DNA from: Laburnicola sp. R22_1 | Taxonomy: Eukaryota; Ascomycota; Dothideomycetes; Pleosporales; Didymosphaeriaceae | Assembly (NCBI GenBank): GCA_014281115.1 | Contig: JACONQ010000015.1 | Location: forward strand, 1,488,001-1,552,000 | DNA length: 64,000 nucleotides | Reading direction: 5' to 3' | Shown: one piece after another, positions 11,747-23,243 of the stretch | How the letters are laid out: the number at the start of each line of letters is the position of its first letter | How positions within the stretch are numbered: the first letter of the stretch is position 1 | Translations under genes and position numbers: made by a program | Notes under the pieces: generated by a model | The model's input: only the letters and a program-made list of their open reading frames with translations | What the model was told of the DNA's origin: nothing | The model's database searches: none

Positions 11747-14512
11747 ATGGCTCTCCCGCAGCAGTTGCGTTGCCGTTATGCTCGTAAGCGTGGATGCATG
11801 GTCTGAAAATTGCATAGAATATTAACATACACCCAGACGCACCGGGGCCAACGTTTCTCGCATACACGCCCAACGGCAAGAAGCTTATCACCGCCGGAGT
11901 CGACAACTTCTGCCGTGTCTTCACCACCGGATCCGACGAAGAGCCTTCCAATGTCGACGACTGTCAAGAGAACAACTTGGCTATTGCCGCTGGCGTATGT
12001 TGTGCGCTCGGGAAAGTGGTAGCGCAGTGCTGATGCTTGAAATAGGATGGCTTCTTCATCACCGGTGCCGAAGATGGAACAGTAAACAAATACACGCTGG
12101 CATCCAACGATGGTGGAGATATACTATGGAGAAGCACGCTTCCGGTCCGAGACGTAGCGCTGAGCCCTGACGGGAATTGGGTTGCGGTCGCTAGCGAGTA
12201 CGCCGTCCAGGAGAATTATACATGTAAGAGCACAGCTAACACGGTGCAGTGAGCTCGTCGTACAGATCATAAACACGAAGGACATACAGAAAGTTAAACG
12301 TCTTCGCGACCAGAACCGCTCCGTCAAGCACGTTTCCTTCAATCAAACTGGTACACAGCTCGCTGTGTCCTGCGTGGATGGTAGCGTATACGTATATGCG
12401 ATAGACTCGGAAGAACCGGAACTCATACAGAAGGTGGACAACATGATCAAGAGGTTGGAGCCAGAAGCAGAGTCGAGCGCAAAGGTGTTATGGCATCCAC
12501 ATGGCAAAGCGTTCGCGACCCCAACTGGTCTTCGCGAGATACAGGTTATGTCAACGAATGACTGGGAACGGCAGAAAGCCTTTAAGACCGAGCATTCAGG
12601 AGACATCACAGCAGCAGCGTGGTCGCCCAATGGCGCTCTCCTGGCTACGACCTCAAGCGATTTGAGCCTCCGCCTCTGGGACACGGGGACGCAGAGGCTT
12701 CTCAAGAAATACGATGATGTCAAAGCGACCATTCTAGGCATGGTCTGGCATCCCACTGAAAACATCTTGGCTTATACCAACACGGAGGGCCATTTGTACA
12801 TCCACACCGATGTCGTTCCCCAAGAGCACGAGCACATCTTAAAAAAGTCTCTCCAGCCTGCTCCTTTCTTCCACGACCCCTCGGAGGGCCGTTCAAAGGA
12901 TTCCACGACCAAGCTTGCAAATGGCACAAAACACGTATTGCCCGAACGCAGAGCCAGAGCCGGCAGTGCGGATAGCCTTGATGATCTCCTGGGAGATGAA
13001 TTTAGAGACGAGGAAGAGGATGAGGAAATGCGGGAAGCTGATGATTTTATTATTGACGATGACGGAGCCGGTTACGTCAACAGCCATGGAAAGCGCACAA
13101 ATGGCCATTTGGAACCCCTTGAATCCATCACTAAACGCCGCCCTATCGCTGCCGCTCTCCAGCCACAAATACACGCGCCCTTCCAGCCTGGTGGTACTCC
13201 CTGGCGCGGCAATCGGCGTCTCCTTTGCTGTTCGCTGGTCGGTTATGTATCTACCATCAGCCAAGAGGGTTCACATTACACCGCCGAGGTCAAATTCTAC
13301 GATGAGCACTCCCACCATAGTTTCAAGCTCACGGATGTGTTTGGGTACGATAAAGCTGCGCTCACTGAACACGGCACCCTATTTAGCTGCCAACCGAAGG
13401 AGAATAATCCTGCCATGATTTACTATAGGCCGCACGAAACATGGACAACTCGGGCTGAGTGGCGTACGAACTTGCCAGCCGGCGAGTCCGTGACTGCGAT
13501 TGCTCTTTCGGAGTCTTATGTCGTGGTCACCACTAGCGCAAACTATGTCCGCATATACTCGCTTTTCGGCCTACCTATCCGGGTCTATCGTCAAAAGGCA
13601 TCACTTGCCGTGACGTGCGCTGCATGGCGCGACTACGTCCTAACCATCGGCAATGGACCCGTTGGCGGAGACGGCACATCTCAATTGTTGTATACAATTG
13701 AGAATGTAAAGCGGGACGAAATTTATCAATCCGAGGACATAGTAGCTCTTCCACCTAACACGACCCTAACGTCAGTCTTCTTCTCCGCAGATGGGGATCC
13801 CTACATTTACGACTCCGAAGGTGTCCTGTTGACGCTCTTACATTGGCGAACAAACGGTCAAGCGAGATGGGTGCCCATGTTGGACACGAGGTGCCTCTCG
13901 CGTCGCGTCGGCGGCGGGAAGCAAGAAAGCTACTGGCCTGTATGCGTTGCCCGAGATGCAGACGGAAAGCATGTCTTCCATTGCATGATCATCAAAGGAA
14001 GCGAAAAGTACCCGACCAACCCACCCCCAATGTTGAGCGAATTTCCCCTCGAAGTGCCCCTTTCCTCCGCAATCGACAAATCTCGCGAAAAAGGAAAGGC
14101 CGGTGATATAGACGCCATGTCTGACGACGAAGACGCCCCAGCCAAGAAATCAGAAAACAAACACCAAGAGCACGAGCAAGATTACATCCTCTCCTCCACT
14201 CTGCATGCGCAGCTTTCAGATTCATTATCACATACGCGGCCCACGGTGCACCAGAAACAGGAGCTAGTCAGCTTAGAAGTAAAGATCGACAGGGCACTGC
14301 TGCAACTTCTGGGTCTAGAATGTCTTGCTGGCGAGGACCGAGGCATGAAGGCGTTGGAGCTTGTGTCACTGATGCGCGATGCGAATGGCAAGATGTTAGA
14401 TCTTGCTGGGAAGGTGGCGCAGAGGTATGGGAGGGAGATGCTTGGGGAGAAGATTAGAGAGTTGGCGGAGAAAAAGATGATGGGCGTCGGGGAAGAGGAA
14501 GACGACTTTTGA
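11747..14512 (+). CDS. CTF4: Replisome hub Ctf4 / Mcl1 / SepB (AND-1 family)
   Basis: Links the CMG helicase to polymerase alpha and other factors at replication forks. Four exons are inferred: 11747-11783, 11837-11994, 12046-12197 and 12250-14512, giving 869 residues. The N-terminal WD40 propeller occupies about 1-300 (GPTFLAYTPNGKKLITAG, DGTVNKYTL, LATTSSDLSLRLWDTG). A highly acidic linker at about 355-390 (DDLLGDEF, EEEDEEM) follows. The central SepB/Mcl1 propeller domain runs from about 425 to 725, and a helical C-terminus with Lys/Glu repeats ends the protein. The N-terminal 12-residue exon is supported because splicing gives the family start RCRYAHAPGPTFLAYTP. The gene is divergent from the aldo-keto reductase remnant. 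Confidence 0.93.
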
Positions 14513-15608
14513 GTCAGGCATGCAATGCGCAAGAGAGAGTGTTTTGGATATTCACCAGTGTTGACGTTGGCTTGCATTGTAGATAATGACGCTAACGCGA
14601 ATGCGGCACTGACAATAGCGGAAGCTGCAGCTTCCGAACTTGACCTTCACCCGTCCCTTATTCCTCAAATAGTCTTCGCCTAAGACTGTTAGCTATACCT
14701 ACTAACTTATAACTATATTAACCATAGGTTACTATTAGCTAAATAGGTTTTTTTTATCTTTTTTTTAATAAAAACTTACTTATAGCGTCTTGATGGAATG
14801 AATTTCCAATTACACTTTCCAATACATGTGCTTTCGATGTTAGAGCAGTTGCCTTATATTCCTCACCTTACGATCCCATCCGGATTGGTGTTGGCGCGAT
14901 GGAAGAAGCTTTGCCAAAGTTTTGCCATTACGTGAAGGCTGGCCAACTCATTGTGGGCTGATGTTTGAGAAGCGTCTCAGAAGCCACCATCTATAGTTGC
15001 GCTACCACAGAATGCATTCCACTCCTTCTTTAAGAAAAGCCCAAGAAGTGCAATGTGTCCGGCAAACGAGCGGTGTACTGGGAACTCACTGAGTGTGCTC
15101 CTGGCTTTCACACGTCACACTGGAGCTCTTCGTTCCGGCCCATTATGGTCATCTTCATGGCCGGTGGCTCCGCGAAAATCCCAAAAAAGTAGACTAGAAT
15201 GCCCCAAGGGCTCTTAGATTGATCAAGAAACAAGTCGAGGACCGACTTCAGTATTCGGTGCACTATGATCCTACCATATTTACTCTGTGATGGCGGATCC
15301 TGAAGCTAAGCCCTTATTATGCTGAACATGTACTCCCGCGTGATCATCCTCATAATTCGATTAAATTATCTCAATACCTTTTCTCTGAAGTAGAGCTATA
15401 GCGTCGTATACGGCCTGATTTTCTGGAATCCGATGATGAAGGTCTCTCCGAGAAATCAATAATTTATATCTATAATATGTACACAAAACGTCCCATCCAC
15501 CCTCACTATAGCATGATGCCATCGTGCCCGAATTGTAGCGGATTCATATAGCTTTAAAGCAAGACATCGGAAGCGTGAGACAGAATCTCATACCCTGGAA
15601 AGCAAAAC
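14513..15608. other. Intergenic, with an AT-rich repeat relic near its start
   Basis: Contains the CTF4 3' region, an AT-rich relic (entry at 14672-14790) and about 800 bases of ordinary composition in which I see no gene or RNA. Confidence 0.5.
14672..14790. repeat. Relic of a dispersed AT-rich repeat shared with the right-hand repeat block
   Basis: CGCCTAAGACTGTTAGCTAT followed by TACTAACTTATAACT and TTACTATTAGCTA is matched, with mostly transition differences, by 48978-49050 (CGCCTAAGACTAGTAGCTAT and so on). T and A runs flank it. Best read as a mutated copy of the same repeat in two places 34 kb apart. Confidence 0.7.
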
Positions 15609-16860
15609 TCAAACGACATCCTGTTTAACCTCTAGCTTTTCGGTGAGATGCAAATCAACTCTTTCACTTCCATCAGCCAAGCCAAGTCTTGACCGACTAC
15701 CGTTCTCAGATCTCCTTGAAGCAAAACTTCGAAGTAAAGACCAGGCATATGAATCGGTGTATGTCTTCTGGCGCAGAAGAGGGCGAAGTAGTGGCAGATT
15801 GGCGCCCACGACGGCTAACGAGCTTTCTACCATGGTCCACGCAAAGACTGGCGAGGTAAAGTCTGCAAATGATAAGTTATCGTCTGAAGTGGGCATAGGT
15901 ACATACAAGTAATGTCCCAAGTGTTGGCATAGATGCCACGACCGATGTAGATGAACGTTGTAAAACGCGCGATACCAGCAGCGCAGACGCTAGAGTAGGT
16001 CAGTGATTTCATTGTTGGGTCAACTTCGCTCAGTTGGGTTCACTCACACTGCTCCGAGAAGAAGTATACAGGCGATGGCGACCCGATTCTTCAATGGCAT
16101 CTGCAACTGGTGTATCACAGGAAGAGGTGATATTAGAATCGCCAGATCGGTAATGAACCCGGTAATCGATACCGCATAATACAAGGGCAGTGTTTCAACG
16201 CAGTCTTGCCTGGCGAACTCGAAGGTCGTCCACAGGGTGCTGGGTGTCCGGCATTGGAACAATATCGCAAAGAAAAATGATATCGCCCAGCCCGCTACAA
16301 CAAGCATAAGAACAGTATTAACGAGAATGAATATAGCATAGACGTAGAAGATGCGGCGGTAAAAGAACAAGACCGATAACTTACTGAACCCGAGAGACGC
16401 AAGAGGTAAGAGCTGCATGAGGAAATTGGCCTATGTGTGTAAGCTACTGAACCAGACTTGTTAAGAAAGGCGCCCCTACCTTTTCGTAGTTTGTCAAAGT
16501 CTTTGTATATAGCGGCTCACCATGTGGTCCCCATTCGTTGGTTTGATGCTGGGCCATTCCGCCGACTTGAGTGCCTCCGGAATTTTAGTTCACAGGAATC
16601 AGGCGAACACCATACGGCTGAGGCCTTACCAATAATCATCGTGACCGCCATGCCGACCACACATATCTGCAATGGATGAGTTTTGCACGGCTGGGATGAC
16701 CATAGCGTTCACTCACCACGGCGGGAATAATCAGGGCGTCGTCGGGCCCAAACTTAGCCTTTGACTTGGTACGCGACCAGAACCTCAGGAGGACGGACAC
16801 AATAGCCAGCGACATCAAAGTCACCCCGAGGGCATTGAAATTAGCGACAGTCCACGCCAT
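15609..16860 (-). CDS. Rhodopsin-fold integral membrane protein (PTH11-like fungal family)
   Basis: Seven-helix membrane protein of the large fungal rhodopsin-domain family often annotated as PTH11-like; the ligand is unknown. Six minus-strand exons are inferred: 16717-16860, 16630-16666, 16480-16565, 16048-16430, 15907-15989 and 15609-15862, giving 328 residues. Family landmarks: DDALIIPAV, ICVVGMAVTMIIV, the loop HQTNEWGPHG, then NYEKANFLMQLLPLASLGFSKLSVLFFYRRIF, the CRTP loop with a conserved Cys, and the last helix with VFAWTMVESSLAVVGANLPLLRPL. The tail is hydrophilic. Exon joins are chosen because each restores a family motif. The function beyond a likely receptor or sensor role cannot be told. 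Confidence 0.88.
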
Positions 16861-17778
16861 CTTGCTTCTGCGTCGAACGTAACGATAAACGAAAACAATG
16901 ACCTTCGAGCACGAAAACAGACAACAGCTCGTAATTGAACGAGGGAACACAAGTTGTGGGTATCAGCCTTGACTTTGCCCCCCTTGGATAGCAGATAAGA
17001 AGCAGTTCATGGTTCGGTGATAAATGTCTGTGCCGCAAGGAACGGACATCAACTCTGCGGCAATGTATGTTGTGTAACGACCATCCAATACTTCCAAGCT
17101 TCGCAAACCAGGGTTCCGGGAGTTTTATTCGGCCCGCCAGCTCGGGGAATATACCGTGGCTTCTGCTGGTACACACCTGCTGTTTTCTGCAGTGATCATA
17201 GACACCCCTGCCATTTTTTTTCATTCATTCATATCAGTTTATAGTCGACCTAACCTTTTACAGATTATGAGACTTAACAGCAAGCACAACTAAGGTTCAA
17301 CAGCCAAAGTACGTAAAAAAAAAGGCGCGATTAGGATTAGCCACAGTGGGGAGCTGAAGAATGAGACGATGATTGTAAGGGCGAATCATATGACAGCGAA
17401 CCATAGGACAGTGACCTTAGAGTCACCATTCGACTACGGAGCTCCGAAGGGCCGCAAGATGGCCTATCGAAGGGCGGTAACAAGAGAAGCAGGATAAAAG
17501 CTGGTGCCTCTGCCCTACGTTCTCATACACCCCTGCCATCTTCAGCTTACGGTGCCAAGTGCTTAGCGCAGCTGGGTCCCACACTGATTCTACGCCCGAC
17601 TCAATCAATCAAGGCAAAATGTTGGCAAAACGCAAAGCGCTCTACTGTCGGGTTTCATGGGGGCCTGGTGCGACTTTCATGTTTGTCCGACTCAATCATA
17701 TGTTCGCGGCATGGTGCAGTGCGCCATGCGAGGCTTCCGAATACATTTGACTTAAGAAATCTACTCTTAGTGCCCATC
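16861..17778. other. Intergenic between divergent membrane-protein and UstYa genes
   Basis: A 918-bp region separates the start codons of two divergently transcribed genes, so it probably holds both promoters. Short A and T runs occur at 17205-17225 and 17310-17322. No additional gene is recognisable. Confidence 0.5.
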
Positions 17779-18791
17779 ATGATGGAGGAGAAAGAATATG
17801 ACAGCGACTCAATGAGCACTTGCTCTGACGAGAACACTCCACTTCAAGTTCAAACCATTCGCAAGTCGCGGAGGCCGCATATCAAAATCGCTTTTGCTCT
17901 GCTCATCTTTGGGAACTTCATTGTTTGCGCGCTGTACATCAACCTTCGCATTCGGCATGTAAGACTGCAATACGAGTTCAGCGATTTGCAACCTGAACTC
18001 TTTCCTTGTAAGCAACTCATGACACGATTTGAACAGTTCTGATACAAAAATGTTTCAGCGCTAGCAAACTCCAGGGCAGTAGCATATCGTAGGAACAGTC
18101 GTGTGTTCCCGCTTACAGTAGCTGGGACATCATTCGCTGGTGTTCCAAGTTCGGAGCTCGACCGTGCCTGGCATGATCTTCTCAAAGGTTCGCAACTGAA
18201 TCCACTCTTTATTACGCTGGTAACAATTTGTAGACACCGTGATCAAGGTGTCCAAAGAAGACCTTGAATATTACAATGTTACATCGCTGCCTTTAGCTGA
18301 TGGATCAGGATATGCCTCTGAAATCTTCATGACTCATGAAATCCACTGTTTGGTAGGTCAAACACGCTAAGTTTGCTTTGAACACGACGTAACTTACACC
18401 ATTGCAGAAGAAAATCCGACAATGGATTTACAAGGAGACCTACTTCGAACATGTGCAGGGCTTCGCTCGCAACGAACTTGAGAGGCACGTCAGTGAGTGT
18501 TCCAAGCTTATCTTATAATGATTCGAGAGTGCCTTATTGTCAGATCATTGTATCGAAACCCTGAGACAAGGTATATTGTGTCGGGGAGATGTGTCGCTCG
18601 GCACTTACACGTACCTATCCGGAGGTAATGAAGTGACGGCTCGCAGCTGGGCGTCGCACCAATGTGTTGACACAGATGCTCTGCTTGCCTGGACTAAAGC
18701 TCGATCGATCGATATGACTGAGCCTGGACTGCTTGTCAAGCCAGATGAACTTGGGCCAGAGCACATCACACGGAAGAAAGACCCTCATTGA
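17779..18791 (+). CDS. UstYa-family (DUF3328) oxidase-like protein
   Basis: Members of this family catalyse oxidative cyclisation or halogenation-type steps in fungal RiPP and some other peptide pathways. Five exons are inferred: 17779-18007, 18059-18187, 18234-18352, 18408-18492 and 18544-18791, giving 269 residues. A single N-terminal membrane anchor lies at about 35-55 (IAFALLIFGNFIVCALYI). SFAGVPSSELDRAWHDLL is the family's conserved entry motif. The two HxxHC motifs that define the family are HEIHC (about 153, at an exon end) and HVNHC (about 185, reconstructed across intron 4), followed by ETLRQGILCRGD and a terminal SHQCVD. The domain architecture is complete. The donor of intron 2 (gttcgc) is weak. 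Its neighbours on the right are a second UstYa relic, an O-methyltransferase and a tyrosinase. Confidence 0.9.
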
Positions 18792-18849
18792 AGTGAAAGA
18801 TCTAGACACCAAGGTTGTATTTTGAGAGCAAAAAGCTATGTTTCGTACA

Positions 18850-20125
18850 TTAGACAGAATCTTCGTTCACAAAGTTTGCTTGCAGATCGAAATTATGCAG
18901 TGCCTCCTCTCTTGATATTCCCCATTCATTAGACCAGTCTGTCAATTTGTCGATACTCCTGCAAGTACGTTCAGTCTGCCAGCCGGACACTCCCCGCTCT
19001 GTGTAATTCATGTGCTCAAGATTCGAATCAGCAAGACAGATGAGAGACTGTCGTAGATACTCGAAGCAATGGCGAATGTGGTGATGACTAGTCCGATGGT
19101 TCTTTTCGCGGTTTTCCGCTCTTGTTACCAAAAGGTGCTCGACATGTGTTTGATTTTGCTTTTTAAGCTGAACAGTTTAATTTTAATGCTAAACCTGCAA
19201 TAGAACTAGATAAAGTAGCACTAAACACCTCTTTTATAATTAACTTATAAATAGATAATATTATAGACGTAGCAACTATCTCTATATCCTATAATACTTA
19301 TAGAGCGCTAGAATATACTTTATATACTCTAAGTAGAGACTATTACTATCTTTAATATACTTAATAAGGAATTATATCTTTTTTAGCTCCTTTTTAATAA
19401 ATATAGTATCCTTCTTAGTTTTTACGCATATTAGTAATTATATAAGATTAATTTAATAAGCGTACCCTTAGTTATAGCACTTTATTACCACCTTTTTAAG
19501 AACCCTAATATTATTTATTTCTCTATTACCCTCCTCTTTTTTCTTAGCTTTATATAGCTATATATAAGCATAGTAGTAATTATTATTAATAAGTATTACT
19601 AGTAAATAGTTAGAATAGCGTAGATAGGATATTAATTCTAAAGCTATTTATATTCCCTAAGTAAGCGTTAATAAGTATAGTAAAGTTAAAGACTTACAAT
19701 AATAAACTAGATAGGTTATTATCTAAATAGTAGTTATTAAATATAGCTATTAGAGATATGCTAGCGCACACTGCAAGCAGCTTTTAATATTACTATAGCT
19801 TCCTTTACTAGTAAAGTATAAGATAGAGTTGCATATAATAGAAGTATAGTTATAGTATTTAAACTTTAGTTTAGCTTCTTGTAAGTTACTATCGCCTAAA
19901 AAAATTCGGCCCCTTTTACTAACAAAATTGTGTCGGTTGCAACAATTGTCGCGGTTTTCCGCACCCATTTCTTTCAATGTGCCATCTACTGAAGCCCAGA
20001 ACGCTTGCCTCAGGATGTTCTTTCCCTTGTCAGCTCGAATATCGAGAGATTGCTTGAATGTTTTCTCACCAAACAATGAAATATCTATTATCGTGTCTTG
20101 CGTCACTTATTTCTCAAGTACATTT
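18850..20125 (-). pseudogene. Second UstYa-family gene, broken by frameshift, stop and an AT-rich insertion
   Basis: The 3' part (18850-19120) reads HHHIRHCFEYLRQSLICLADSN, the second HxxHC motif of UstYa proteins, and ends with a normal C-terminus. The matching upstream part resumes at 19949-20125 beyond about 830 bases of AT-rich DNA; AENR is encoded on both sides of the break. Upstream, NILRQAFW corresponds to the segment after the first HxxHC. That motif is present only with one extra T (near 20074) directly before an intron donor, at the same intron position as in the intact gene at 17779. An in-frame TAA precedes it. No clear N-terminal anchor or entry motif was found further up. Call: inactivated paralogue. 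Confidence 0.72.
19120..19948. mobile_element. AT-rich insertion inside the UstYa pseudogene
   Basis: About 830 bases, strongly AT-rich in the middle, with no coding potential. The flanks share a 14-bp direct repeat (TCGCGGTTTTCCGC at 19106-19119 and 19949-19962). The ends show an imperfect inverted repeat of about 20 bp: TTGTTACCAAAAGGTGC near 19122, against TTGTTAGTAAAAGGGGC read on the minus strand from about 19928. The right inverted end lies some 20 bp inside the direct repeat, so this is not a textbook target-site duplication. The decay of the interior is RIP-like. Confidence 0.6.
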
Positions 20126-20751
20126 GCTTGGCATGTACCATGCTACTTCTGTCCACCTTGCAATTAACAATCCTGGAGAATCTGACAGTTTGAATCTAAG
20201 AGCAAGGAAAATTCACGAAGGTCCTCAACAAGCGCCGGATTTAATATTAAACCCAGAGAGCTGGGTTCTTCCAAAAAGCCCAATATACCTTCGGACACTG
20301 AACACAGCTGGCGTCCACAACGACGCCTCACCCCATGACGTCGACAGGGGGATGCAGATGCACGCATGATGCGATGTTCCGGAACTAGGATTGGCGTCTG
20401 GTAGGCCTGCCCGCAACCCTCATTTGGAATTCCGCTAATGTGATCTTCATCGAGTCGAAGCCGCGAGGTATCAACCAAAAGTTCCTTCGAATGAGGTCAC
20501 CCGCCCCGGAATCTGAGACGCAATGATCTCGAGACGAAGACTGGCTACGCCGCACATCGATGCTGCACAACTCCGCCCCATATGCAAGTGCTTCACATTT
20601 GTCCTCCGACTTTTAGACTTTAAGAAGGCCAACCTTTCTACATCATCGCGTCTCTGACGACCACTTTATCGACAAAACAATAGACCAATGCCCTATATTC
20701 TACAGCCGAATTGCATCGCTTTCGACAAGAGAGCTAAAAATCGGTTTCAAA
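20126..20751. other. Intergenic between UstYa relic and a small secreted-peptide gene
   Basis: Minus-strand frames are open for about 100 codons (20164-20478), but the translation matches no family I know and has no UstYa N-terminal features. Probably the decayed 5' part of the pseudogene or non-coding DNA. Confidence 0.35.
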
Positions 20752-21092
20752 ATGCGTTACTTCAGCCTCCTCCTTTCAACTGTGGGTCTACGCATCCTTT
20801 CGGTGCACGCACTTCCTACTGCAACAGACACTAGTAAGTAATTCGGTGTGTAGTGTTGCCGGAGACTGTGTGTTGATTTCATACAGCGCCAACAGGGGCG
20901 GCTACGCTGGCTGCGACCAAAACTGCCGCGGCTCCTATCTTGCCCGAGGAATCTGTTGGGGCAACGGCAGCGCCTATTACATCCTCAGACCCCGACGATG
21001 ATGATACAATGGTCTACCAATGGAGGGGAGTGATTGGAACAGCAGACGGGATGAGGCCTGCAGCCTGGGAGCGCTCGTGGATAATCTCCTAG
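20752..21092 (+). CDS. Small secreted peptide, possible RiPP precursor
   Basis: Two exons (20752-20833 and 20887-21092) joined by a clean GTAAGT...CAG intron of 53 nt give 95 residues. The N-terminus MRYFSLLLSTVGLRILSVHA looks like a signal peptide. It is followed by an Ala/Thr/Pro-rich low-complexity stretch, an acidic patch (SDPDDDD), and a C-terminal segment holding the only Tyr and the Trp residues (TMVYQWRGVIG and AAWERSW). No homologue is recognised. It sits between UstYa genes and an O-methyltransferase/tyrosinase pair, which makes a precursor role conceivable. Against this, there are no repeated cores and no Lys-Arg processing sites as in known dikaritin precursors. A small secreted effector is equally possible. 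Confidence 0.5.
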
Positions 21093-21238
21093 TTATGGTT
21101 CGAGTAGGAAAGTGATAGCATCACGATACACACGCATTTGCATGCTCATGAGGTCATCATTTGTTCATTGACACAAAGAGTCTTACATGGATTTACTGGA
21201 ATTTGTTGCAGCTACTGTGATGATTCAACATTCGAATC

Positions 21239-21421
21239 ATGAGGACGTATCTCAACTCGTTCTTCGTGATGACAGTGACATTATTATGCTCAAATACATA
21301 TTGTAAGCCATCAGTCGCCACGGTTGCGCCATTCTCCGAGCCTACTGACGTACCATCTCAACCGGTGACCGTACCAATCGCGCTTATGCATCCCACTCGG
21401 TTTCCAGAATGGCAAGCCTAG
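21239..21421 (+). CDS. Very small secreted peptide candidate, overlapping the methyltransferase 3' end
   Basis: A 60-codon frame with an ATG starts MRTYLNSFFVMTVTLLCSN, a plausible signal peptide, followed by a Pro/Val/Thr-rich tail ending in RFPEWQA. Its last 38 bases overlap the antisense end of the methyltransferase CDS, so part of it could be an antisense coincidence. No family is recognised. Reported because of its signal-like start and its position beside another small secreted peptide. Confidence 0.3.
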   Translation: MRTYLNSFFVMTVTLLCSNTYCKPSVATVAPFSEPTDVPSQPVTVPIALMHPTRFPEWQA

Positions 21422-22734
21422 AACCTTCAGGTTGCTTGAGTCCTTTGAACACGAACTTCGGATCAGCCTGTGCGAAGAGTGCCTGCCATTCTCTAAGATC
21501 ACGTTCCTTGGCATTGCCAATCTCTAACATTGTGAGATCCATCGCCCTCAATTTGCGATCTATCTCATTTGGCAGTACGCCAGGCGATGGCATCACGAAG
21601 TCCATAATCAACACTTTCGCGCCTTTCTTTAGCGCAGGGATAAGTGCCTGGAGGATCTTAATGCAATACTTATCTGGCCAGTTATGCAAAGTCCAGCGGT
21701 AGAAGTAAACGTCTGCATCCTTTACAGGCTGTATCTGGAAGAAGTCATGTGTTATGAATTTGACGTTCAATCCTTCTTCTTCCTTCGAGTTTGCCACGAC
21801 CTCAGGAAGCTCTTGCACGATCAAGTTAAGATCCGGGTACTTCCTGGCCAGCGCGAAAGCAGCATCGCCATGAGATCCACCGAGGTCAATGACAGTTCCG
21901 GATTTGACGGAGTCCCAAGGGTACCCTTCAGTCAGGTGACGTAGTGAGTAACCGTCACCGGTGGTGAAGAAGCTCATTGCGCCGCCAAAACGGCGCGCAC
22001 GATCTGGGTTCTGGCCAAGCACTGCGTAGAACGGCAAATCTGTATTATTCGCCAATGAGAATCCCTAGGACAGATCAATAATTGGATCAGCAGAAAAGAA
22101 GTGCAAGGACGTACAGTCTGATTTGCCTTCGCAGCTTCCGGCCATTTCGTCAGCGCGTCGACAAGCTTTTCCGCGGCTGGCCACATTTCATCGACATTTG
22201 CACCAACCCAACTTGCGATTAGCCCATCGTCCGCAATTTGGCGCGACGCCGCAGAATGTGCTATAACACTAGGTCGAGGCTCTGTGAAGATGCGGTATGC
22301 GATACCAAGGCGAAGTACACGGGCAAGTGCCCCATGCTCGATTCCAAGATCTGTAGCTAGATCTGCGAACGATACTTCGCCATTGACAGGCACTTTTTTG
22401 GCGATGTCAAAACGAGAGATGAGCTTCAGATACACAAGACGGTTATGCTACAGTAAGGTCAGCAATGGTCCTATGCAATGAAATTAGATAATCCAACATG
22501 ATGATTGAAGAGTAATTCTCTTGGTCCTTGAAGGAGATCGTTCAGTTCTTGAGTTGCGTTCAGCACAACAGTACGTGCCTGCTCTAGTTGAGGTGGTAGT
22601 TGGAGCTCGACAGGGCCATTCATGTCGAACGATGGCTGTGGGAGACCTTTCTCGGCGAGGTATTCATCAATTTGTTTGGTGTGCAACGCCACTAGTGCTG
22701 CTAACTCAGCAATACGGCTTGGATTGGAAGGCAT
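21384..22734 (-). CDS. SAM-dependent O-methyltransferase (plant/fungal class, PF00891 type)
   Basis: Transfers a methyl group from SAM to a hydroxyl of a small molecule; the substrate is unknown. Three minus-strand exons are inferred: 22498-22734, 22115-22447 and 21384-22064, giving 416 residues. The N-terminal dimerisation/winged-helix region (ADLATDLGIEHGALARVLR) is followed by the SAM site VIDLGGSHGDAAF at about 245 and a WTLHNWPDKYC segment with the presumed catalytic His at about 313, then KKGAKVLIMDFVMP. This is the domain order of sterigmatocystin/aflatoxin-type OMTs and of many cluster-associated enzymes. It lies back to back with the tyrosinase gene, 509 bp apart, so the two may share a promoter. 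Confidence 0.92.
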
Positions 22735-23243
22735 TGCTCGGGCGTAATTTTGCTATTGATCTTTGTATGTATGCGATGAGGAGGCAAAGAACTGCGCGAT
22801 TGTAAGCAAATAGAGGTTATGGCTTCTCGTGCCTTCCTAGATAACTGCGCATTTTCAGATGTCTTATTGGCAACGGAGCGTGAGGGAGGCGCGGTTACAG
22901 AACGTGAAGTTGATTTGTTGGGAGAAATTGCAGCCTGCAGGTGATATAGGTAGTCTCTGCATTAGTGCGGATAGATAATGCAACCCGACAGTACGGTATT
23001 GTAGTACACTTCGGTGTCCGAGGGCATATTTTCTCATGAATTCGAAACGTAGCATGCAGATGCCCCCGAAAAAGCCGCAGATTAGTGTGGTGCGACTTCA
23101 CCGTATTTAGGCGAGGCCAATATGCGGCTCTGCCAGGGGGGTAAGAGACCATCTGACAATAGCAGAACAGCGCAGATCTCAGAAGAAGCTTGTGACTCAC
23201 TTGACTGCCTTTGTCTGCGCAGAGTCGGCCAGGCCCCATCAAC
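22735..23243. promoter_or_regulatory. Divergent intergenic region, O-methyltransferase/tyrosinase
   Basis: 509 bp between two start codons in opposite directions. No specific operator was identified. A shared bidirectional promoter is an inference from the arrangement. Confidence 0.4.

Noticed and set aside
20164..20478. Minus-strand frame as the N-terminal part of the UstYa pseudogene
   Set aside because: It shows no membrane anchor and no entry motif, so it cannot be tied to the family.
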